DNA from: Streptomyces sp. BA2
GTDB taxonomy: Bacteria > Actinomycetota > Actinomycetes > Streptomycetales > Streptomycetaceae
Direction: 5' to 3'
Assembly: GCF_009769735.1 (NCBI RefSeq)
Contig: NZ_WSRO01000002.1
Coordinates: 1,736,001 to 1,800,000, forward strand
DNA length: 64,000 bases
Under the pieces are notes generated by a model. That model ran no database searches, was not told where the DNA came from, and saw only the letters and a list, made by a program, of their open reading frames with translations. Of this stretch, positions 41,340 to 49,263 are shown one piece after another. Each line of letters begins with the position of its first letter. Positions within the stretch are counted from its first letter, which is position 1. Both the position numbers and the translations under genes were made by a program.

Positions 41340-42788
41340 TCACACGCTCTCCGCGTCCACTGTCGTCAGCCGTTCGTACGCCCGCGGTTCGCGTTGTCGG
41401 ATCCTCAGGGCCAGGGCCACTCCCGCCACGAACAGCACGGGCAGCGGCGCGATGAGCGCGGCGTTGACGCTGCCCGAAGCCCCCGTCAGGAGATCGAGGT
41501 TGGCGCACACCAGCGCGATCAGCACCGCGAGGCCCGCACAGGCGATCAGCGGTGCCGCTACCACCCGCCAGGCGGGCATGCCCCTGCGGTCGCGCCGGAA
41601 GAAGCCGTACACCGCGAGCGCGGCGAACGCCTGCATCAGCATCACGCCGAGGATGCCGGAGCCGTTGCTCCACAGGAAGGTGACGGTGTACGGATCGGCG
41701 CCGCTCACGAGGGTCACTGCGACCACGGCCAGTGCGAGGGCCGACTGCGTCACGACCGCCGTGGCGGGCGCCCGCGTCTTCGGGGACACGGCGGCGAGAC
41801 GGCGCGGTAACAGCCCCTCGCGGCCCAGGGCGTAGAAGTAGCGGGCGGCGCCGTTGTGGAAGGCCAGGGTCGCGGCGAAGGCGCTGGTGATGATCAGTAC
41901 GTGCATGGAGTCGGCGGCCCAGGCGCCCGCGAACCGCTCGGTCGCCGTGAAGACCATGTCGGCGCCGCCCTCCCCGTCGGCGACGGCCTGGGCGCGGTCT
42001 GATCCGTACGCGTTGATGATCGTCCACACCGTGAAGGTGTAGAAGAGCGCGAGGAACGCCACGGCGATGTAGGTGGCCCGCGGCACCGTGCGCTCCGGCT
42101 CCCGCGCCTCCTCCGCGTAGATGGCCGTCGCCTCGAACCCGACGAAGGCGCCGACGGCGAGCACGAACATGCCGCCCACCCCCGAACCGCCCAGGTGTTC
42201 CGGCGAGAGCGTGCCGAGGTCGAGTCCCTGGGGCCCGCCGCCGTGCGCGAGGACTCCGGCCTCCAGGAATAGGAGCACGAGGACTTCGAGGACCAGGGCG
42301 ACGCCGAGGACCTTGGCGCTGAGCGTGACCTTCAGATAGCCGAGCACACCGATCGCGACGAGCCCGGCGAGCGCCCAGATCCACCAGGCCACGCGGACCC
42401 CGGTCAGATCCTCGAACCCTGACTCGGTGAACCAGCCGAAGGCGACAAGGAGTCCGACCTCGATGGCGTTGTACGAGAAGAGCGCGACGTACGCGGACCC
42501 GGCTCCCGCGGGGCGTCCGAGCCCGCGGCCGATGTAGGCGTAGAAGGCGCCGGCGTTGCGGACGAAGCGGCTCATCGCGGTGAATCCGGCCGCGAAGACG
42601 ATGAGCAGCAGCCCTGACATCAAGTAGCCGAGGGGCGCCGCCCGACCCGCCATGCCGATCGCCAGCGGGGCCACTCCGGCCATCACGGTCAGCGGCGCGG
42701 CGGCGGCCACGACGAAGAAGACGAGGTCGCCGGTGCCGACGGCACCGCCGCTCAGGCCCTTGGCGGAGCCGGAGGTGGGTGCGGTCAC
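41340..42788 (-). CDS. APC-superfamily amino acid/amine permease
   Basis: A 482-residue protein with twelve predicted helices from GTG 42788. The first helix contains GDLVFFVVAAAAPLTVMAG. FVGFEATAIYAEEAREPERTVPRA is the conserved APC cytoplasmic loop, and AFHNGAARYFYALGREGLLP is the later motif. It imports an amino acid, amine or related compound for the downstream amidohydrolase. A perfect 17-bp palindrome in the divergent region implies TetR control. Confidence 0.93.
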   Translation of the reverse strand: MTAPTSGSAKGLSGGAVGTGDLVFFVVAAAAPLTVMAGVAPLAIGMAGRAAPLGYLMSGLLLIVFAAGFTAMSRFVRNAGAFYAYIGRGLGRPAGAGSAYVALFSYNAIEVGLLVAFGWFTESGFEDLTGVRVAWWIWALAGLVAIGVLGYLKVTLSAKVLGVALVLEVLVLLFLEAGVLAHGGGPQGLDLGTLSPEHLGGSGVGGMFVLAVGAFVGFEATAIYAEEAREPERTVPRATYIAVAFLALFYTFTVWTIINAYGSDRAQAVADGEGGADMVFTATERFAGAWAADSMHVLIITSAFAATLAFHNGAARYFYALGREGLLPRRLAAVSPKTRAPATAVVTQSALALAVVAVTLVSGADPYTVTFLWSNGSGILGVMLMQAFAALAVYGFFRRDRRGMPAWRVVAAPLIACAGLAVLIALVCANLDLLTGASGSVNAALIAPLPVLFVAGVALALRIRQREPRAYERLTTVDAESV

Positions 42789-42823
42789 GCGGGCGCTCCA
42801 AGGGGTCAGACAGCAGGTCCGAA

Positions 42824-42840
42824 AACTAAAGCCTTTAGTT
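42824..42840. promoter_or_regulatory. 17-bp palindromic TetR operator
   Basis: AACTAAAG and its complement CTTTAGTT surround a single C. It is perfect, AT-rich in a GC-rich setting, and lies midway between the permease (start 42788) and the TetR gene (42914). Confidence 0.75.
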
Positions 42841-42913
42841 CAGGCTCGGCAGGACCGTACTCTGCACACGGGCGGCTGTGAAGCCCTCGTCCGAAGAGGG
42901 GAGTTGCCAGGCC

Positions 42914-43558
42914 ATGGGCAGAGGGAGACCGCACATACCGGTGCTCAGCGCGGACCTGATAGCGCGGGAGGCCCTCGCGCTGATCGACGCCGAGGGATCC
43001 GACGCGTTCAGCCTGCCCCGCCTGGCCGCGCGGCTCGGCGTGAAGACCGCATCGCTCTACAACCATCTGGACGGCCGCGCCGAGGTCATCGAGGGCGTAC
43101 GGCGTCTGATCGTCGAGGAGATGGACGTCTCCGCCTTCGACACGCTGCCGTGGCCCGACGCCCTTGCCGCGTGGGCCCGTTCGTACCGCGACGCCTTCGC
43201 CAGGCATCCGCACTCCATCGACCTGCTGGCCACCACGACCATCAGCTCACCGGCCACACTCAGCATGTACGAGGCGGTCGTGGCGGCGCTGGCCCGTGGC
43301 GGCTGGCCGCGGGAGCGGCTGATCGCGGCCATGACCAGCGTCGAGTCGTTCCTCCTGGGTTCGGCGCTCGACCTCGTGGCGCCGCCGCTGATGATCGACC
43401 CGGCAGGGCACGCGCCACAGGTGCCCGTCCTGGCGGCGGCGCTGGAGAGCGCCGTCGGCGGTGACAAGGCGGGGCGGGCCGAGGACGCGTTCGCTTCGGG
43501 GCTCGACGCGCTGGTCCGCGGGCTCGTTGCCCAACTTGCCGAGCTGCGCGGGGAGTAG
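42914..43558 (+). CDS. TetR/AcrR-family transcriptional regulator
   Basis: A 214-residue protein from ATG 42914 (AGGGGAG 11 nt upstream; GTG 42878 is an alternative adding 12 residues). The N-terminal HTH reads IAREALALIDAEGSDAFSLP with LGVKTASLYNHLDGRAEVIEG (helix 2-4). The C-terminal ligand domain resembles the TetR_C_11/WHG types. It is divergent from the permease-amidohydrolase operon and the operator palindrome lies between them, so it is the likely repressor, released by the transported compound. Confidence 0.93.
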   Translation: MGRGRPHIPVLSADLIAREALALIDAEGSDAFSLPRLAARLGVKTASLYNHLDGRAEVIEGVRRLIVEEMDVSAFDTLPWPDALAAWARSYRDAFARHPHSIDLLATTTISSPATLSMYEAVVAALARGGWPRERLIAAMTSVESFLLGSALDLVAPPLMIDPAGHAPQVPVLAAALESAVGGDKAGRAEDAFASGLDALVRGLVAQLAELRGE

Positions 43559-43622
43559 GGCGAGCCGGGGGGGCGGAGACTGAGGCGGGGGGGGGCAGAT
43601 GCGGTCAGAGGCCGCGCGCCGG

Positions 43623-44282
43623 CTAGGCGAGCGTCTCCCAGAACATCGCCTCGTACCGCTGGAGGAGCTTCCCGTAGCGCAGAGCGGACCCGCTCGCGTC
43701 GAGGCCCCGGTCCATGCCCGCGCGCACCGCGGCGAGTGCCTGCCGCTCCAGGTCGGGCGCGGGCTCGGCGAAGAAGACGAAGAAGCCGCAGGCCTCCTCG
43801 CTGAAGCCGTAGCGCGTCGGCAGCGCACGGGCGAGCGTCGCGCAATAGGCGCCCCAGGACGCGAAGTTGGCGGTCAGGGCGAGGACCACGTCGACGGGAT
43901 CGCCGTTCAGGGCGAGCCAGGCCACGTACGCCGGATAGGCCTGGCAGCCCGCGCGCGGTTCGTACGCGTCGGCGTCGGTCTTGTCCACGCCGCAGGCCTC
44001 GATCAGGGCGCCGAGCCGGTCGAAGGCGAGCGTCTCGCCTTCGGCGAGGGTGCGGAAGAAGGCCGCGCACGCCTCTTCTCCGGTGGCGGCCGAGCGTTCG
44101 GCCAGGTGCAGGAAGGAGAGGCGGTCCGCGGGGATCACGGAGCGCTGCTCCAGAGCGAGAGCGGTGATCGCGGAACGGTTCGCGGTGCCGTCCGCGAGGC
44201 GCGGGACGAGCGGATTGGCCGCCGGGTCCGGCGCGAGCTGCGCCACCACGTCGTCGAGCAGATGCTGTGGGGTCCGTGTCAT
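43623..44282 (-). CDS. TenA/thiaminase-II-like helical protein
   Basis: A 219-residue all-helical protein from ATG 44282 with GGGAG upstream. The pattern (TPQHLLDDVV, NRSAITALALEQRSVIPAD, AFFRTLAEGETLAFDRL, YPAYVAWLALNGDP, WGAYCATLARAL) fits the TenA/PQQC/heme-oxygenase-like fold. The thiaminase Cys is not clearly at its usual place, although AYCATL is near, so its enzymatic role is uncertain. It is divergent from terB, and the shared palindrome lies between the two starts. Confidence 0.75.
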   Translation of the reverse strand: MTRTPQHLLDDVVAQLAPDPAANPLVPRLADGTANRSAITALALEQRSVIPADRLSFLHLAERSAATGEEACAAFFRTLAEGETLAFDRLGALIEACGVDKTDADAYEPRAGCQAYPAYVAWLALNGDPVDVVLALTANFASWGAYCATLARALPTRYGFSEEACGFFVFFAEPAPDLERQALAAVRAGMDRGLDASGSALRYGKLLQRYEAMFWETLA

Positions 44283-44325
44283 CGCCGGTCTCCCTGCCTT
44301 CCGTGGAACTTCTCGGCACTCCTGT

Positions 44326-44351
44326 TAGTTTCTACAGTGCTGTAGAAACTA
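44326..44351. promoter_or_regulatory. 26-bp palindrome upstream of terB (shared with terD)
   Basis: A 12-base arm TAGTTTCTACAG and its exact reverse complement flank TG. Its core CTACAG-TG-CTGTAG recurs at 45004-45017 before terD. It lies between the TenA-like gene and terB, 22 nt before the terB ATG. Confidence 0.85.
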
Positions 44352-44373
44352 GCTATCAACGTACGGAGCTCTC

Positions 44374-44829
44374 ATGGCCCTGTGGGACCGCGTCAAGGAA
44401 TCCGCATCGACGATGCAGACCCAGCTCATGGCGAAGAAGAACGACCTCAAGAGCGGCGCCTTCCGCGACTCCAGTATGGCGATGTGCGCCCTCGTGGCGG
44501 CCGCGGACGGCTCCATCGACCCGTCCGAACGGCAGCGCGTGGCCCAGCTCATCGCCACGAACGAGGTGCTGCAGAACTTCCCCGCCGACGAGTTGCGGCG
44601 CCGTTTCGACGACTACCTCGACAAGCTGACCGCGGACTTCGCGTTCGGCAAGGTCAGCGTGTTGCAGGAGGTCGCCAAGGCGAAGAAGAAGCCCGCCGAA
44701 GCGCGTGCCGTGGTGCAGATCGGCATCGTCATCGGCGGCGCGGACGGCGACTTCGACCCGACGGAGCGGGCGGTCGTGCGGGAGGCGTGCTTCGCCCTCG
44801 ACCTGCCGCCGCACGAGTTCGACCTCTGA
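44374..44829 (+). CDS. terB: TerB-family tellurite-resistance/stress protein
   Basis: A 151-residue helical protein from ATG 44374 (GGAG 6 nt upstream). It has the TerB metal-binding motifs AAADGSIDPSERQRV and GGADGDFDPTERAVV in the two half-domains. TerB proteins work with TerC/TerD in calcium-dependent envelope stress and tellurite tolerance. Only terD is found nearby, not terC, terZ or terA, so this is a partial ter set. The promoter has the palindrome also found before terD, which predicts co-regulation. Confidence 0.93.
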   Translation: MALWDRVKESASTMQTQLMAKKNDLKSGAFRDSSMAMCALVAAADGSIDPSERQRVAQLIATNEVLQNFPADELRRRFDDYLDKLTADFAFGKVSVLQEVAKAKKKPAEARAVVQIGIVIGGADGDFDPTERAVVREACFALDLPPHEFDL

Positions 44830-45002
44830 TCGACCCCGGTCAACTCCGGCCGCACCGACGGTCGGTCCGCCGGTCGATCCGGTGAACCAACCAGGTCGAC
44901 CGGCTCCGACCGTTCCTGACGGCTCTCTTGACGCCCCCTCGGGAAGCGCCACATCGTAACGGGACGCGGTATCGGGGACGCGGCACCCCCAATGTCGAAA
45001 CT

Positions 45003-45018
45003 TCTACAGTGCTGTAGA
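45003..45018. promoter_or_regulatory. Second copy of the ter palindrome, upstream of terD
   Basis: TCTACAG-TG-CTGTAGA, 16 bp, with the same core and same TG centre as the terB element. It lies 64 nt before the terD GTG. The 250-nt terB-terD gap holds nothing else recognised. Confidence 0.8.
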
Positions 45019-45081
45019 TTTAACCTTCCGGCCCTGACCACGGCCGGTACGCACTTCACCTCAGGATTTCAGGAGGACATC

Positions 45082-45657
45082 GTGGGAGTTTCCCTGGCCA
45101 AGGGCGGCAATGTCTCGCTCAGCAAGGAGGCCCCCGGCCTCACCGCCGTCCTGGTCGGCCTGGGCTGGGACGTCCGCACGACCACCGGCACGGACTACGA
45201 CCTCGACGCCAGCGCACTGCTCTGCGACGACTCGGGGAAGGTCGTGTCCGACCAGCACTTCATCTTCTACAACCAGCTCAAGAGCCCCGACGGTTCGGTC
45301 GAGCACACCGGCGACAACCTCACCGGTGAGGGCGAGGGCGACGACGAGGCCGTGAAGGTGAACCTCGCGCAGGTGCCCGCCGAGATCACGAAGATCGTCT
45401 TCCCGGTGTCCATCCACGACGCCGAGAACCGCGGCCAGAGCTTCGGCCAGGTCCGAGGCGCCTTCATCCGCGTGGTCAACCAGGCGGACAACGTGGAGAT
45501 CGCCCGCTACGACCTGACCGAGGACGCGTCGACCGAGACCGCCATGGTCTTCGGCGAGCTCTACCGCCACGGCACGGAGTGGAAATTCCGCGCGGTCGGC
45601 CAGGGTTATGCCAGTGGGCTGCGCGGCATCGCGTCGGACTTCGGCGTGAATGTCTGA
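45082..45657 (+). CDS. terD: TerD-family calcium-binding stress protein
   Basis: A 191-residue protein from GTG 45082 with AGGAGG 5 nt upstream; the longer frame from 44992 includes the operator and is rejected. It has the TerD core: [37 protein letters not shown] (the DxD calcium site), [38 protein letters not shown] and [20 protein letters not shown]. It binds Ca2+ and is linked to stress and differentiation in Streptomyces. Its promoter carries the same palindrome as terB. Confidence 0.95.
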   Translation: MGVSLAKGGNVSLSKEAPGLTAVLVGLGWDVRTTTGTDYDLDASALLCDDSGKVVSDQHFIFYNQLKSPDGSVEHTGDNLTGEGEGDDEAVKVNLAQVPAEITKIVFPVSIHDAENRGQSFGQVRGAFIRVVNQADNVEIARYDLTEDASTETAMVFGELYRHGTEWKFRAVGQGYASGLRGIASDFGVNV

Positions 45658-45736
45658 CGTACGCGTCTGACGTACGGCGTCTGACGTACGTCTCATCGCG
45701 CGGTTAAGCGACCAACGGCGGCAGAAGGAGCGGGAC

Positions 45737-46141
45737 GTGTACGGCGATCCGGCAACAGTGCGCAAGATCCTGACGGAGCTCGGAGACACCTGGGCGGTCG
45801 TGGGCCTGTCCACGAACGAGGAGCGAGCGGCGTACGGGGTCGCGGGCGTCCTGCAGCGGTACGGCAAGCGCATCGTCCCGATCCACCCGAAGGCCGAGGC
45901 GGTACACGGCGAGCAGGGCTACCCGTCCCTCTCCGCGGTGCCGTTCAAGATCGACGTCGTCGACGTCTTCCTCAACAGCGCCCTCGCGGGCCAGGCCGCC
46001 GAGGAAGCCGTCGCGATCGGCGCACAGGCGGTCTGGTTCCAGCTGGGCGTCGTAGACGAAGCGGCGTACGAACGGACGCGGGCGGCGGGCCTTGAGATGG
46101 TGATGGACCGTTGCCCGGCGATCGAACTCCCCATGCTGTAA
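45737..46141 (+). CDS. CoA-binding (Rossmann) domain protein
   Basis: A 134-residue single-domain protein from GTG 45737 (AAGGAG 6 nt upstream). It has the CoA_binding_2 pattern: WAVVGLSTNEERAAYGVAGVLQRYGKRIVPIHPKA (in pieces), YPSLSAVP, DVVDVFLNS and VWFQLGVVDEAAYERTRAAGLEMVMDRCPAIE. Members bind CoA or NAD(P) and are of unknown physiological role. It is 79 nt after terD and is probably transcribed with it or from its own promoter. Confidence 0.9.
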   Translation: MYGDPATVRKILTELGDTWAVVGLSTNEERAAYGVAGVLQRYGKRIVPIHPKAEAVHGEQGYPSLSAVPFKIDVVDVFLNSALAGQAAEEAVAIGAQAVWFQLGVVDEAAYERTRAAGLEMVMDRCPAIELPML

Positions 46142-46159
46142 CGCTCCGCTGGGGGGGCG

Positions 46160-46279
46160 GTGTTGATTCGCGGGCCCGGTGTTGGGCCCGCGGGCCCCGT
46201 GTTGATGACCTGCGGTTCCGGTGATGACCCGCGGGCCCAGTCATGAACCCGCGAGCGCCGTCATGAACCCGCGGGTCCG
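46160..46279. repeat. Six degenerate tandem repeats of 19-22 bp
   Basis: Units begin GTGTTGAT/GTGATGAC/GTCATGAA and end GCGGGCCC/GCGGGTCC; boundaries are 46160, 46179, 46199, 46221, 46240, 46260 and 46280. No coding potential. It fills most of the 186-nt gap between the convergent CoA-binding and ABC permease genes. Confidence 0.8.
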
Positions 46280-46291
46280 GTGGGGGTCGGG

Positions 46292-46323
46292 CGCGCAGTT
46301 CCCCGCGCCCCTTACGGGGCGCG
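46292..46323. repeat. Dispersed element and convergent terminator hairpin
   Basis: Minus-strand bases 46312-46292 are a 21-mer identical to plus-strand 62687-62707 (GCGCGGGGAACTGCGCG core). On this copy an 8-bp stem CGCGCCCC/GGGGCGCG (46304-46323, TTAC loop) abuts the permease stop. It looks like a recurrent streptomycete 3'-end element acting as terminator. Confidence 0.65.
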
Positions 46324-46327
46324 CCCC

Positions 46328-47176
46328 TCACCCCACCCGCCGCAGCGCCCTCTCCCGGCGTTTCGCCACGTTGGAGCCCGACTCCCTGCGTGCCATCCGG
46401 CGCAGTACGGCGGGGGCCACCAGCAGGCCGAGCGCTGCCCAGGCGCCCAGCGCCCCGGCCGTCTCCCAGTGCCGCCAGGAGTCGGCGATCTCGATGCCGG
46501 CCGCGCTGTCCGGCAGCAGGGCCGAGCGCATGCCCAGGCCGAGCCAGTAGACGGGGAACGCCTGGGCGACCCATTGCAGCCAGTCCGGCAGGGCGGTGAT
46601 CGGGTAGAAGATGCCGGAGATCGCGATCATGCCCATGACCGGCAGCTGGATCAGGCCCTGGCTGCGCGCGCTGGTGAACACCGAGCCGAGGATCGCGCCG
46701 ATGGGAAGCGTCGCGACCATGCCGAGGACCAGCACCCAGGCCAGCGTCAGCCAGGAGCCGGGGCCTCCGATCGCGAGGCCCTCGACGATCAGGACCCCGG
46801 GGATCACCAGGATCGCGAGGTCGGCGAGCAGGCCGCCGGCCACGGAGACGACCTTGCCGATGAGGTAGCCCGGCATCCCGTTCGGCGTGGCCTTGGCGCG
46901 CAGTAGGGTGCCGTCCTCGCGTTCGGCCGTGAGCGCCTGGCTCATGCTGACCATGCCCATCGCCGCGTTCATGCCGAGAATGCTCGGCAGGGCGAGGGTG
47001 CCGAGCAGCAGTCCGCTCGTGCCGAACGCCGTGTCCCGCATGAAGAACAGGACGGTCAGCATCAGCACCGGCCAGAGCAGGTGGGAGACCACGTCGCCGC
47101 CGTTGGTGAACGACTGCCGCAGTTCGATCAGGCCCCGGGCCAAGCCCGCCCGGACCGCCACGCTCGTCGCGTTCAC
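46328..47176 (-). CDS. ABC-2 type transporter permease (drug-efflux type)
   Basis: A 282-residue protein with six predicted helices from ATG 47176. It has the ABC-2 motifs ALTAEREDGTLLRAKATPNGMP (cytoplasmic loop after helix 2) and GIFYPITALPDWLQWVAQAFPVYW (the permease signature near residue 195). Its start overlaps the ATPase stop by 4 nt. It probably exports a hydrophobic drug or lipid. Regulation is probably by the fusion regulator encoded divergently at 48289. Confidence 0.9.
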   Translation of the reverse strand: MNATSVAVRAGLARGLIELRQSFTNGGDVVSHLLWPVLMLTVLFFMRDTAFGTSGLLLGTLALPSILGMNAAMGMVSMSQALTAEREDGTLLRAKATPNGMPGYLIGKVVSVAGGLLADLAILVIPGVLIVEGLAIGGPGSWLTLAWVLVLGMVATLPIGAILGSVFTSARSQGLIQLPVMGMIAISGIFYPITALPDWLQWVAQAFPVYWLGLGMRSALLPDSAAGIEIADSWRHWETAGALGAWAALGLLVAPAVLRRMARRESGSNVAKRRERALRRVG

Positions 47177-48102
47177 AGGGCCACGGCCTTCGCGCTCGCG
47201 GTCGCGCGCGTCTCGGCCTTGCCCTGGCGCCGTACCAGCGCCAGGTAGGTGTCCTCCAAAGAGGCCCTGCGGACCTCCAGTTCACCCACGGCGTCCCCGT
47301 ACTCACGGAACAACTCGCGGACGAACGAGGTCGATTCGGGTGTGGACTTCACGAAGCGCCGTCCGCCGCGCGTCCAGCGCACCTCGTCATCGCCCGCGAT
47401 CCGCCGCGCCAGCTCGCCCGGCGAACCGTCCGCGATGATCCGCCCCCCGACGAGGATCATCATGCGGTCGGCGAGTCTGGCCGCCTCGTGCAGGTCGTGC
47501 GTGGTGAGCAGGATCGTGGTCGCATGATCGTCGGCGAGGCGGCGGACGAGTGCGTGGAACTCCCGCCGGGCCTCCGGGTCGAAGCCCGCGGTGGGCTCGT
47601 CCAGGAACAGCAGTTCGGGGCGGCCGACGATGCCGATCGCGACGTCCAGCCTGCGCCGCTGCCCGCCGGACAGCGTCTTGATCTTCTTGCCCGCGTGCGC
47701 GGTCAGGCCTACCGCCGCCATGAGTTCATCGGTGTCCCACGGCCGACTGATCGCGCCGGTGGAGTAGGGCGCGTAGTACGTCCCGAGGTGCGCGAGCAGC
47801 TCACGCACCCGCCACTTGCCATGGTCGCGCCAGGACTGCAGGACGACCCCGATGCGCGCACGCCATGCCTCGGTGCCGAGCGCCGGGTCCGTTCCGAGCA
47901 CCTGGACCCGGCCCGCCGAGCGCATGCGGAAACCTTCCATGATCTCGATGGTGGTGGTCTTGCCGGCCCCGTTCGGCCCGAGCAGGGCGAGTACTTCACC
48001 GTGCCGCGCCCGGAACGTCACATCGCGCAGCACGTCGGCCGTGCCGTAGCGCATGCGCAGTCCCTCGACATCGAGCACGACGTCCTCGCTCGTCGCCGTC
48101 AC
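47173..48102 (-). CDS. ABC transporter ATP-binding protein
   Basis: A 309-residue ATPase from GTG 48102 with GGGAGGAG upstream. It has Walker A GPNGAGKTT, signature LSGGQRRRLDVA, Walker B LLFLDEP, the H-loop TTHDLHE, and a C-terminal DrrA-like extension ending in the VRRASLEDTYLALVRR motif. It forms an exporter with the downstream permease. The 186-nt gap to the divergent regulator contains inverted and tandem repeats. Confidence 0.92.
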   Translation of the reverse strand: MTATSEDVVLDVEGLRMRYGTADVLRDVTFRARHGEVLALLGPNGAGKTTTIEIMEGFRMRSAGRVQVLGTDPALGTEAWRARIGVVLQSWRDHGKWRVRELLAHLGTYYAPYSTGAISRPWDTDELMAAVGLTAHAGKKIKTLSGGQRRRLDVAIGIVGRPELLFLDEPTAGFDPEARREFHALVRRLADDHATTILLTTHDLHEAARLADRMMILVGGRIIADGSPGELARRIAGDDEVRWTRGGRRFVKSTPESTSFVRELFREYGDAVGELEVRRASLEDTYLALVRRQGKAETRATASAKAVAL

Positions 48103-48148
48103 GTCAACTCCTCCCCGTATCCGTTCAGATACCGGCGAAGCTACGTTG

Positions 48149-48276
48149 CGTTCAATACGTCTTCAATGAATAACTGGACGAATATGCAGACCTCGTAGGG
48201 GATTACGAGGGTTCATTGCAATGGACTTGCCGATGAACGCAAGCACGCAAGCACGCGAGAACGCGAGAACGCGAGG
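48149..48276. promoter_or_regulatory. Regulatory gap between ABC exporter and fusion regulator
   Basis: AT-richer stretch with TTCAATACG and TTCAATGAA half-sites (about 48152-48172), a CCTCGTA...TACGAGG inverted repeat (48191-48210), and five 8-bp tandem units ACGC(AAGC/GAGA/GAGG) at 48237-48276 running into the Shine-Dalgarno of the regulator. Confidence 0.55.
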
Positions 48277-48288
48277 AGGTCGACGCTC

Positions 48289-49152
48289 ATGCCGGGAGGC
48301 AGGCTGACCCACCAGGACCGCCGGCACATCGGCGCGGGCCTCGCGGAGGGGCTCGGGTACGCCGAGATCGCCCGGCGCATCGACAGGCCGACATCGACCG
48401 TCAGCCGCGAGGTGGCCCGCAACGGCGGGCCGGAGAGGTACCGCGTCGACCACGCCCACCTCGCCACGGAACGACGCGCCCGCCGGCGCGGACGGATCCC
48501 GCGCCTCGATCCGGCCACGCCCTTCGACGCGTACGGACGCGACCCCGATGCCGTACGCGACTTCACCGAGCAGCTCGCGGCGCTCATGGTCAGGACCGGG
48601 GTTCCCCGCATGGCCGCGCGGGTGCTCGCCCGTCTGATCACCGACGACTCCGGCAGTCTGACCTCCGCGGACCTCGTCGAGCGGCTGCGGGTCAGCCCCG
48701 CGTCGGTGTCCCTGGCCGTCGCATATCTGGAGGGCCTCGAAGTGATCCGCCGCGAGCGGCGGCCGGGTCACCGTCGCGAGCAGTACGTCATCGACGACGG
48801 CGTCTGGCTCCGGGCTTGGATGACGAGCGCGCAGGCGCACGCGAGGTGGGCGGAGACCGCGCAGCAGGGCGTCGACGTCCTCGACGCGGCGACGCCCGCG
48901 GGGGCCCGGCTCTCCCACATGAGCGAGTTCTTCGCGACCCTCAGCGACGACATGAGCGGCGGCTCCGGAGCCGTCGACGACGCGCTGACCGTACTGGCCG
49001 CGCTGCGGCACGCGGGCGCCCCTCTCCCGGCGGGCCAGCTGGCCAACGCGCTGGGCTGGCCCCTGGACCGCGTGACCGAAGCCCTGCGCTGTGCCGCACC
49101 GGACCGCCTTACTCCGGCGCAGCTCAGGGCCTTGGAGCACCCAGCCACGTAG
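48289..49152 (+). CDS. Fusion regulator: IS30-type HTH plus MarR/GbsR-like winged helix
   Basis: A 287-residue protein from ATG 48289 (GAGGAGG upstream). Residues 1-60 match the IS30-transposase/HTH_38 helix-turn-helix: LTHQDRRHIGAGLAEGLGYAEIA with IDRPTSTVSREVARNGG. There is no DDE domain. Residues 85-165 form a MarR/GbsR-type winged helix (VPRMAARVLARLIT, LTSADLVERLRVSPASVSLAV, RRERRPGHRREQYVI). The C-terminal 120 residues are helical, with a third possible winged helix near the end. It is divergent from the ABC exporter, so it probably controls efflux. Two DNA-binding modules in one chain is unusual. Confidence 0.85.
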   Translation: MPGGRLTHQDRRHIGAGLAEGLGYAEIARRIDRPTSTVSREVARNGGPERYRVDHAHLATERRARRRGRIPRLDPATPFDAYGRDPDAVRDFTEQLAALMVRTGVPRMAARVLARLITDDSGSLTSADLVERLRVSPASVSLAVAYLEGLEVIRRERRPGHRREQYVIDDGVWLRAWMTSAQAHARWAETAQQGVDVLDAATPAGARLSHMSEFFATLSDDMSGGSGAVDDALTVLAALRHAGAPLPAGQLANALGWPLDRVTEALRCAAPDRLTPAQLRALEHPAT

Positions 49153-49223
49153 ACGTGCGGGCGGCGCGCGCGGAGCGGGCCGCCCTGGCTGATGGCGGCT
49201 CTGGCTCACGAGCGCTCTGGCTG

Positions 49224-49255
49224 ACGGCCGCCCGGCATCAAGGCCGGGCGGCCGT
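49224..49255. terminator. Bidirectional terminator between fusion regulator and ECF sigma gene
   Basis: A perfect 13-bp stem (ACGGCCGCCCGGC and complement) with a 6-nt ATCAAG loop lies between convergent stops 49152 and 49264. Confidence 0.85.
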
Positions 49256-49263
49256 AGGGCGCG

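Noticed and set aside
44374..45657. Complete tellurite-resistance (ter) operon
   Set aside because: Only terB and terD are present; terA, terC and terZ are missing, and the genes have separate promoters.
48289..48480. IS30 transposase remnant
   Set aside because: Only the HTH is IS30-like; it is fused in frame to a complete winged-helix regulator with its own ribosome site, and no inverted repeats or DDE domain are present.
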